Shown in pieces: positions 1 to 5,378 of a stretch of 9,282 bases of DNA. The DNA is from an uncultured Clostridia bacterium. Its GTDB lineage: Bacteria > Bacillota > Clostridia > TANB77 > CAG-508. Position 1 is the stretch's first letter. Each line of letters starts with the position of its first letter. A program made the translations under genes and the position numbers. The notes below the pieces were generated by a model that did not search any database, had not been told where the DNA came from, and worked only from the letters and a program-made list of their open reading frames with translations. The stretch lies in contig CANRFS010000051.1 of NCBI GenBank assembly GCA_947629965.1, forward strand, positions 1-9,282. The letters are read 5' to 3'.

Positions 1-11
1 TCAATTCGCTA

Positions 12-62
12 GGACGGAGGAAAAAATCCCATTTCTGCGAAATAAATTTTTTCCTCACGTCC
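12..62. repeat. Long imperfect palindrome at the left edge
   Basis: Bases 12-27 pair with 46-62 over 16 base pairs with one bulged base (57). The 18-base loop can form a further small stem (31-34 with 40-43). No run of T follows on either strand, so it is a poor terminator. It is richer in G+C than its surroundings. It may be a REP- or MITE-like dispersed palindrome or the end of an element lying outside the window. No coding sequence is recognised in bases 1-136. Confidence 0.55.
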
Positions 63-80
63 AGACGCTCAAACAATGAT

Positions 81-109
81 TTGCAATATCTTATTTAATA
101 TGATATATA
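81..109 (+). promoter_or_regulatory. Probable promoter of the TraX-family gene
   Basis: A TTGCAA -35 box at 81-86 is followed after 17 bases by TATATA (104-109). An overlapping TATAAT lies at 106-111, with 19-base spacing. The site is 28 bases upstream of the chosen start codon. Confidence 0.5.
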
Positions 110-136
110 ATAAATTAAAAATATATGGAGATTATT

Positions 137-805
137 ATGAGTTCATTTGTTTTAAAACTAATTGCAATTATAACAATGTTTATAGATCATATTGGATATG
201 CAATCTTTGGCAAATTTTCATTTTTTAATTATATAGGTCGAATAGCTTTTCCTATATTTGCTTTTCAAATATCAGAGGGCTATATACATACAAAAAATCT
301 TAAAAAATATTTTTTAAGATTATTTATATTTGCCCTTATCTCTCAAATTCCTTTTATGCTTTTTTATAAACTTGTTTCTAATGACTTTGAGCTAAATATA
401 TTCTTTACATTACTTTTAGGACTTGCCTGTATTTATATTTATGATAAATCAAAATATAAATCTATTGCAATAATTTTATCAATTGCAATTGGTTTTATTG
501 CAGAATTTTGCTATTGTGATTACGGCTTCTATGGTGTTGCAATTATTCTATTATTTTATATTTTCAAAAACAATATTTCACTTGCTTCAATTGCTTTTAT
601 TTTGGCTACTGCCATTAAATACATTATACCTGTTTTACAATATGGCTTGTATTATGTGTATTTCTATTTGTTTATTTGCACAATTATTCCTATTATATTT
701 ATTAACTTATATAATGGTAAAAAAGGTAAAGATACCAAGTACTTACTATATTTATTCTATCCTATTCATTTATTATTGATTTATGGAATTTATTTGATTA
801 AATGA
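137..805 (+). CDS. TraX-family multi-pass membrane protein
   Basis: The predicted protein has 222 residues and is almost entirely hydrophobic, with about seven or eight membrane segments separated by short Lys/Asn/Tyr-rich loops. The N-terminus (LKLIAIITMFIDHIGYAIF) carries the Asp-His-Ile-Gly signature in the first helix that marks the TraX family, and the Gly-Arg-Ile-Ala-Phe-Pro stretch after it also fits. The F-plasmid TraX acetylates pilin. Chromosomal Firmicute homologues are common but their substrates are not established, so a membrane acyltransferase role is only an inference from the family. I chose ATG 137 because the in-frame ATG at 125 forms part of the GGAG ribosome binding site (127-130). 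The gene ends six bases before the convergent hicA gene. It contains no CGG codon and its frame is intact. Confidence 0.85.
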   Translation: MSSFVLKLIAIITMFIDHIGYAIFGKFSFFNYIGRIAFPIFAFQISEGYIHTKNLKKYFLRLFIFALISQIPFMLFYKLVSNDFELNIFFTLLLGLACIYIYDKSKYKSIAIILSIAIGFIAEFCYCDYGFYGVAIILLFYIFKNNISLASIAFILATAIKYIIPVLQYGLYYVYFYLFICTIIPIIFINLYNGKKGKDTKYLLYLFYPIHLLLIYGIYLIK

Positions 806-811
806 ATTAAA

Positions 812-1036
812 TTACAAAAGATTTAAAAATGTTTCTAATTCTACATCTGCTTGTTCTAAGATGCTTTTTAGTGTTCCTCTTGCTATTTCTTTGTGCATTG
901 GAATTATATAAATTCTTTGTGTTTTCAAATTTTTATATTTTGCATGACTGCCTTTTTGTGATATTTTTTCAAAGCCAACTTTAGACAATGCAGTTATTAT
1001 CTGATTTGGTGACAATATTGGATATTTTGAACTCAT
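812..1036 (-). CDS. hicA: HicA-family mRNA interferase toxin
   Basis: This is a 74-residue basic protein of the HicA/YcfA family, which has a double-stranded-RNA-binding-like fold and cleaves mRNA independently of the ribosome. The family signature is visible: an N-terminal helix (PNQIITALSKVGFEKISQKG) leads into Gly-Ser-His at 29-31, where His31 is the expected catalytic residue, followed by a strand-rich segment ending in IPMHKEIARGTLKSIL. The start codon overlaps the end of hicB by four bases (ATGA, 1033-1036), so the two are translationally coupled. A strong GGAGG site lies inside the hicB 3' end. The gene converges on the TraX-family gene with no clear terminator between them. Confidence 0.93.
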   Translation of the reverse strand: MSSKYPILSPNQIITALSKVGFEKISQKGSHAKYKNLKTQRIYIIPMHKEIARGTLKSILEQADVELETFLNLL

Positions 1037-1236
1037 ATTGCCACCTCCAATGTTGTTATAAAAATCTCTTTTGGTTTAACTGGTTCTTCTGTTTCATTAA
1101 ACAGTTCTATAGCTTCTTTCAAATTTTTTAATGCTTCTTCTATTGTTTTTCCTTGTGATGCTACACTGTTATCTAAACATTTTGCTACATACCAGTCTTC
1201 TTCTTTTTGTATCATTACATTGTATTTTATACTCAT
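1033..1236 (-). CDS. hicB: HicB-family antitoxin, short form
   Basis: This 67-residue protein matches the partial-RNase-H-like HicB fold: a strand (KYNVMIQKEEDWYVAKCLD), then the glycine and helix segment SQGKTIEEALKNLKEAIELF, then a closing strand. It should bind and neutralise HicA. It ends right after this domain and lacks the C-terminal ribbon-helix-helix or helix-turn-helix found in longer HicB proteins, so direct autorepression by this protein is doubtful. The gene precedes hicA in the same transcript, the usual order for the short-antitoxin version. An AGGAG site lies about nine bases upstream of ATG 1236. Confidence 0.92.
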   Translation of the reverse strand: MSIKYNVMIQKEEDWYVAKCLDNSVASQGKTIEEALKNLKEAIELFNETEEPVKPKEIFITTLEVAI

Positions 1237-1261
1237 GATAAATCTCTCCTTTCTTAAGAGA

Positions 1262-1290
1262 ATTATATCATCTATATAAATTTATGGCAA
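1262..1290 (-). promoter_or_regulatory. Promoter of hicBA
   Basis: On the minus strand, TTGCCA (1285-1290) and a perfect TATAAT (1262-1267) are separated by 17 bases. This lies 26 bases upstream of hicB and immediately after the gpr stop codon. A TCTTAAGA palindrome between the -10 box and the ribosome binding site could be an operator. Confidence 0.75.
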
Positions 1291-1294
1291 TATT

Positions 1295-2228
1295 TTACAA
1301 TGAAAAATTTATTCCTCTTGCTACAACATCTTTCATATTTTCTATTAAATCATCTATTTCTTTTGGTGTTACTATTAAGTTATATTCCTTAGGAATCAAC
1401 GCATCCCTTATAATACCATATTTATCTTCATCTTTTAATTTGTTTAAATATTCATTAGAGTTTCCTTCATCCTGCAATTTTTCTATGAATATATCTATAC
1501 TATCTGCTGCAATTGTTGCTGCATCTACTACCATTGGCACACCTATTGCAATTACTGGAACCCCAACAGTATTTACACTTATTTCATTTCTTTTATTTCC
1601 TACTCCCGCTCCTGGAACAATTCCTGTATCTGATAATTGTACTGTACTACTTATTCTTTCTATACTTTTTGATGCTAAACTATCTATGACTATTATAAGT
1701 TTTGGTTTAATATTATCTACAATTCCTTTAATTACCTCCATTGTCTCTATACCAGTTGTTCCAAGTACTCCTGGTGCTATTGCACTTACTGGTCTTGCAT
1801 TTTCGTCTAAATATTGTGGTGCATATTTAATTAAATGTCTTGTAATATCTATTTCAGAAACTACTTTTGGTCCGAAGTGAATCTGGCGTTACATATATAT
1901 TTCCAAGTCCTACAACTAAAATATCTCCTTCCTTTTCTACATGTTTATTTATAAGTTCTTTTAGTTCTTTTGTAACTATTTCTGATGCCTTTTGTATTTC
2001 CGCTTCTTCTGCAACTTTTAAATCTTTTATATCAATTGTAATATATGTGCCAATTGGCTTTCCTATTGATTCTTCCCCTTGTTTATCTGTAATTTTTACT
2101 CTGTTTGTTTTTATATTATCTCCTTCATCAATGGTTTCCGTTTCAACTCCTGGTATTTCATCTAATTTATTTGCTTTCTTAAAAATATCTCTTCTTTCAT
2201 CAGCCATATCTGTATTAAAATTTATCAT
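1295..2228 (-). CDS. gpr: Germination protease GPR, one CGGA frame break
   Basis: GPR is the aspartic-type endopeptidase that degrades small acid-soluble spore proteins (SASP) during germination, acting in the spore core. Residues 1-118 are read in one frame (2228-1875) and the rest in the +1 frame. Skipping C1874 gives a continuous 310-residue protein that aligns along its length with Bacillus GPR, including VVGLGN, VTPDSLGPKVV, STVQLSDTGIVPGAGVGNKR, GVPVIAIGVPMVVDA and LIVTPKEID. Asp116 and Asp182 are 66 residues apart, like catalytic Asp127 and Asp193 of Bacillus megaterium GPR. Without the shift, translation stops six codons later and Asp182 is lost. The N-terminal propeptide would be very short. 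The stretch between the two frames (1742-1870) also encodes conserved GPR sequence. It lies downstream of a DUF1653 gene, and its ribosome binding site is in a hairpin stem. Confidence 0.94.
1871..1874 (-). other. CGGA recoding site in gpr
   Basis: The frame reads CTT CGG ACC and then a TGA six codons on. Skipping the C reads CTT GGA CCA, giving the conserved Leu-Gly-Pro of GPR. Gly119 is encoded by 1873-1871. Confidence 0.8.
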
Positions 2229-2231
2229 ATA

Positions 2232-2272
2232 AAAATCACCTCTTAACTATTTTTAGTAAAAAAGGTGATTTT
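2232..2272 (-). promoter_or_regulatory. Hairpin that covers the gpr ribosome binding site
   Basis: The arms 2232-2241 and 2263-2272 are perfect ten-base complements around a 21-base loop. On the minus-strand transcript the 3' arm contains AGGTGAT, the gpr Shine-Dalgarno sequence, eight bases before the start. The same hairpin ends in five U and might act as a weak terminator for the DUF1653 gene. Confidence 0.55.
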
Positions 2273-2278
2273 ATACAG

Positions 2279-2539
2279 CTATTTTGTATAATCTTTTTCT
2301 AAATCTTCTGCTAACTCAAATCTATATTTTTGACCTGTTATATTATCTTTTCTACTTGCATCTATTTCTTCTAAAAACATAGACTCTTTTCTTACCCAAA
2401 TTTTAGAATCTTGTCTATCATATATTGGTTTGTATATAACCATTCTTTCTTTTGTTTCAGAATCTAATGCTACATCTTCTACAAAATAATAATTTCCTTT
2501 AAAATGTCTGTACACTTTTCCTATTTTAACCTGATTCAT
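2279..2539 (-). CDS. DUF1653-domain protein
   Basis: This is an 86-residue soluble protein. The N-terminal 55 residues show the DUF1653 pattern: G-x-V-Y-RHFKGNYYFVEDVA, then SETKERMVIYKPIY and WVRKESMFLEEI. DUF1653 proteins are small, widespread and of unknown function, and I assign none. The C-terminal tail is charged (KYRFELAEDLEKDY). An AGGTGAT ribosome binding site precedes ATG 2539. It is only 50 bases from gpr on the same strand, so co-transcription is possible unless the intervening hairpin stops transcription. The gene diverges from the AbrB-like gene, and its own promoter is not clear. Confidence 0.85.
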   Translation of the reverse strand: MNQVKIGKVYRHFKGNYYFVEDVALDSETKERMVIYKPIYDRQDSKIWVRKESMFLEEIDASRKDNITGQKYRFELAEDLEKDYTK

Positions 2540-2562
2540 TTTATCACCTCTTTTCTTAAAAT

Positions 2563-2591
2563 TTGTATTTTTCTATACTTTATGTTATAAT
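2563..2591 (+). promoter_or_regulatory. Promoter of the AbrB-like gene
   Basis: TTGTAT (2563-2568) is followed after 17 bases by a perfect TATAAT (2586-2591). Transcription should start near 2598, giving a leader of about 26 bases that includes the strong AAGGAGGG ribosome binding site before ATG 2624. Confidence 0.75.
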
Positions 2592-2623
2592 TATGTTACT
2601 CTAATTTTTAAGGAGGGTAAAAC

Positions 2624-2899
2624 ATGCCTAAACTTGATGGACAAAGAAGATTAACCATTCCTATCGATTTCCGGGACAGTTTCTTCGATAACAAAATAGC
2701 ATTGTGTTATGACAACAATCGAATTTTGTTACTGAATCCGAGCCTTTCAGACGAAGCAAAGGTGTTTGCATTTCGGAAGTTAGATGACAAGGGACGATTT
2801 TTCTTACCTAAGGAAGTTCTAAATATCTTAGATGCTTCTAAAAAAGATTTATTTCTAATATATCTCCAAAACGGTAAGGTATATATGGAAAAATCTTAG
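2624..2899 (+). CDS. AbrB/SpoVT-like DNA-binding protein
   Basis: This 91-residue protein has two copies of a swapped-hairpin-like motif: DGQRRLTIPIDF at 5-16 and the clearer RKLDDKGRFFLPKEVL at 51-66, which resembles the AbrB core RKVDELGRVVIPIEL. A DNA-binding transition-state-type regulator is the likely role, but its targets are unknown. It is shorter than MraZ and I do not equate it with that. Base composition differs from its neighbours: more G and C at third positions, CGA, CTG, CCG and AGC codons, and the only in-frame CGG codons of the window read as arginine (Arg17 and Arg51). Arg51 aligns with the AbrB arginine, so CGG is meant as Arg here. It has its own promoter and terminator and looks like a recent acquisition. 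Confidence 0.72.
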   Translation: MPKLDGQRRLTIPIDFRDSFFDNKIALCYDNNRILLLNPSLSDEAKVFAFRKLDDKGRFFLPKEVLNILDASKKDLFLIYLQNGKVYMEKS

Positions 2900-2906
2900 G
2901 GCATGG

Positions 2907-2938
2907 ACAGGACTAGAATGCAATTCTAGTCTTGTTTT
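2907..2938 (+). terminator. Rho-independent terminator after the AbrB-like gene
   Basis: Arms 2907-2918 and 2924-2935 form a 12-pair stem (one G-U) with a five-base loop, ending in TTTT. It lies between the convergent ends of the AbrB-like gene and recG. The other strand lacks a T run after the stem, so it should act mainly on plus-strand transcripts. Confidence 0.85.
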
Positions 2939-4983
2939 ATATTTCAATTCTATCTTTAAATTTATTTTGAATTTGCATTTTTAATTGTACGTTTTTATCT
3001 TTTTCTAAATTTGGATCATCTTCCATAATCTTAATTGCTACACTTTGGATGGATTTTAGCATTTCAACATCTTCAAATAAATTTGCAATTTTAAGTTCTG
3101 GAAGCCCATGCTGTCTTGTCCCAAAGAATTCTCCTGAGCCACGAAGCTCTAAATCCTTTTCAGAAATTATAAATCCATTATTAGTTTCTGTCATAACTTT
3201 CATTCTTTGTCTAATATTTTCACTATTTCCTTGATATTTTAATATACAATATGATTTATAACTTCCGCGTCCTACTCTTCCTCTTAATTGGTGAAGAGTT
3301 GCAAGTCCAAATCTTTCTGCATTTTCTATTACCATAATATTACTATTTGGAACATCTACACCAACTTCTATAACAGTTGTTGAAATTAAAACCTGTATTT
3401 TACCATCTTTGAACTTCTCCATTATTTCGTCTTTTTCTTTAGGTTTTAGTTTTCCGTGTAGATATTCTACAGAATATCCACTAAATATTTGTTTATATTT
3501 ATCAAATAGTTCTAATACAGATTTTGCATCTATATCCTCTGACTCTTCTACTAATGGACAAACTATATAGCATTGTCTTCCCTCATCTAGTTGTTTTTTT
3601 ATAAAGTTATTTACTCTTTCCTCCATTCCTCTTGTTACTGCAAATGTGTCTATTTTTTTTCTATTCGGTGGAAGCTCGTCTATTATAGAAATATCCAAAT
3701 CTCCATAAAGAATAAGTGCAAGTGTTCTTGGTATTGGAGTTGCAGTCATAACTAATACATCGGGGCTTTCACCTTTATTATTAATTGTTCCCCTTTGTCT
3801 TACCCCAAATCTATGCTGTTCATCTGTTACTGCGAGTCCTAAATTTTTGAATACAACATTTTCTTCAAGTAAGCTGTGTGTACCTATTAAAATATCTATT
3901 TCTCCATTTTGAAGTCTTGCTAAAATATCTTCTTTGTGTTTTTTGCTAATTCCACTTACTAATAACTCACATTTTATATTAAACCTTGATAAAATATCTT
4001 CAAAATTTTTTAGATGTTGCTTTGCAAGTATTGCAGTAGGTGCCATTACAGCCACTTGATACCCTGATTTTACTGCTTTGTATGCTGCAACTATTGATAC
4101 TGCTGTTTTTCCGTGAACCAACATCTCCTTGAAGTAGTCTATTCATAGGAGTTTCTCTCTCCATATCATTGTCTATTTCTTCTAATACTCTTGTTTGTGC
4201 TTTTGTAAGTTTAAATGGTAACTGTTCTATTACATCTTGCATTTTAACATTTTTATCAAATCTTATTCCTTTTTTATTTGCGCTATATTTATTTTTTAAA
4301 TTAAGAAGTGCAAGTTGCATAACTAGTAATTCTTCAAATACTAATCTTTTTTTAGCTTTATTGTATTCTTCAAATTTTTTTGGAAAATGTATATCGTGTA
4401 TTGCTTTGTTAATATCATCTAATTTATATTCATCTATTAAATAACTAGGCAGAGTTTCTTCCAAATTCTCATTTATTTCTTTTAGTCCATTTTCTATGAT
4501 TTGTCTTATTACATTCTGTGATAGATTATATGTAAGTGGATATAATGGAATTATTTTACCAGTATTTTTATTTGTGCTTTCATCATCAAATACTGGTGAA
4601 TTCATTTCTATAAATCCAATTCTTTTCTTTACTTTTCCATAAAATTTATAGCTTTGGCCAAGTTTAAATCTGTTTTTTAAGTAGCCTTGATTAAACCAAG
4701 TAATTTGGCATAAACCTGTTTCATCTCTTACAGATAGCTTGTATATAACCATGTTTCTTCTGATTCTTTTTTCCATCATTTTTGAAACACATATAGCCTC
4801 AATAAGAGCTTCTTCTCCATCTTCTAATTCTGCAATATTCCTTGGTTTTCCTCTATCTTCATAATCTCTTGGAAAATATGTTATTAAATCTTCTAAAGTA
4901 AATATACCTAAAGTATTTAAAAGTTTTGCCCTTGCAGGTCCTACTCCTTTTATGAACTTTACATCTTTACTTAAATCTAACAT
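2937..4983 (-). CDS. recG: ATP-dependent DNA helicase RecG, one CGGA frame break
   Basis: RecG remodels stalled replication forks and branch-migrates Holliday junctions. The first 290 residues hold the N-terminal helix-hairpin-helix-like segment (VKFIKGVGPARAKLLNTLGI) and the OB-fold wedge domain. The helicase core follows only after a +1 shift at C4113. With the shift the protein is 681 residues, the normal length. Visible motifs are Walker A GDVGSGKT at 286-293, DEQH at 387-390, TATPIPRT at 413-420, TTVIEVGVDVPN at 535-546 and RGRVGRG at 567-573. The missing residue is Walker A Gly291; without the shift the product ends after 37 aberrant residues and has no helicase. The start is ATG 4983 behind an AGGAG site. 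A possible promoter (TTGTGG with TATAAA or TTATAA) lies near 5035-5070. The gene follows the type I toxin locus and recD2. Confidence 0.97.
4110..4113 (-). other. CGGA recoding site in recG
   Basis: The frame reads GGT TCA CGG AAA AAC. Skipping the C reads GGT TCA GGA AAA ACA, restoring Gly-Ser-Gly-Lys-Thr of Walker A. An AGGAG lies 15 bases upstream of CGG, the only one of the four sites with such a Shine-Dalgarno-like sequence. Confidence 0.82.
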
Positions 4984-5013
4984 TTATTACTCCTTTAAAA
5001 TTGCTGTAAATAT

Positions 5014-5042
5014 TTGACATATTTAAAATTATGTTTTATAAT
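5014..5042 (+). promoter_or_regulatory. Consensus promoter for a plus-strand small RNA
   Basis: A perfect TTGACA (5014-5019), 17-base spacer and perfect TATAAT (5037-5042). No reading frame of note lies downstream before the terminator at 5131, which points to a non-coding RNA beginning near 5049. Confidence 0.8.
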
Positions 5043-5048
5043 ATATGA

Positions 5049-5137
5049 AAATAAGGATCCACAATATGTGGTTGCCGTTGTAATTTAAAAAAGTACATTT
5101 CACCCTGGCAAGAGCAGAAACGTGCTTTTTTAGTTTT
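5049..5137 (+). ncRNA. Putative antisense antitoxin RNA
   Basis: An RNA of roughly 85-90 bases is predicted from the consensus promoter start to the terminator. It contains a short hairpin (CCACA-ATA-TGTGG near 5060-5072) and the 5' sequence GTGGTTGCC. It converges on the mRNA of the hydrophobic peptide, and the two RNAs overlap at the shared terminator (about 5087-5137). A second, imperfect contact is possible: UAUGUGGUUG in this RNA can pair at 8 of 10 positions with the peptide leader just upstream of its ribosome binding site. Layout and size resemble RNA II of par (fst) loci or the antitoxins of bsrG-type loci. Boundaries are estimates. Confidence 0.6.
5087..5131. terminator. Bidirectional terminator shared by antisense RNA and toxin mRNA
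   Basis: Arms 5087-5096 and 5122-5131 carry six A facing six T, so both strands end in a U run. Four further pairs (5098-5101 with 5117-5120) extend the stem around a 15-base loop that holds a CUGG (YUNR-type) sequence on the plus strand. The T5094-G5124 pair is a wobble in the plus RNA and an A-C mismatch in the minus RNA. Confidence 0.75.
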
Positions 5138-5257
5138 TTATTGTTGTTTGCTCAAAATTATAGCTAGTACTACAATTAAGGCAACTGCTAATATAGTTAA
5201 TGCGATTAACGCATTAAAAAGTATGTATATAATTGTAATTAAATAATCTTCTATCAT
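5138..5257 (-). CDS. Small hydrophobic peptide, candidate type I toxin
   Basis: The 39-residue product begins MIEDYLITIIYILFN, continues as one long membrane helix of Ile/Leu/Ala/Val (about residues 6-35) and ends in Ser-Lys-Gln-Gln. Size and single-helix form fit the Fst, TxpA or holin-like peptides that damage the cell membrane, though I see no family-specific motif and do not name it. A strong GGAGGTGG site lies eight bases upstream of ATG 5257. CCACC in the leader (plus-strand 5284-5288) can pair with GGTGG of the ribosome binding site (5263-5267) and hide it, as in type I toxin mRNAs. It has a perfect consensus promoter and shares a terminator with a convergent antisense RNA. It sits between recD2 and recG. 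Confidence 0.7.
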   Translation of the reverse strand: MIEDYLITIIYILFNALIALTILAVALIVVLAIILSKQQ

Positions 5258-5324
5258 TAGCACCACCTCCATTCTGTGTTGTTGGTGGCAACCACATGTC
5301 TGCTTCTCCTTACTTTCTTCTAAG

Positions 5325-5353
5325 ATTATACCTTAGAAGAATTTTATTGTCAA
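5325..5353 (-). promoter_or_regulatory. Consensus promoter of the hydrophobic peptide with palindrome
   Basis: On the minus strand, TTGACA (5348-5353), 17 bases and TATAAT (5325-5330) are all perfect. The -10 box lies at the centre of a perfect inverted repeat with ten-base arms (5315-5324 and 5332-5341). That arrangement would suit a repressor operator or a hairpin at the very start of the RNA. Confidence 0.82.
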
Positions 5354-5378
5354 TAATTTCCAGAACATTTTTTCGCTT

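Noticed and set aside
2..103. Possible end of a protein gene at the left edge
   Set aside because: Short open frames exist on both strands but they run through the palindrome and show no recognisable protein sequence.
1284..2232. Long open frames on the plus strand across gpr
   Set aside because: They are antisense to gpr, lack ribosome binding sites and give Ser/Ile/Phe-rich sequences with no family likeness.
2229..2278. Sigma-G promoter for gpr using a TGTATA near 2270-2275
   Set aside because: TGTATA fits a sigma-G -35 box, but no CATNNTA-like -10 box lies 16-18 bases downstream.
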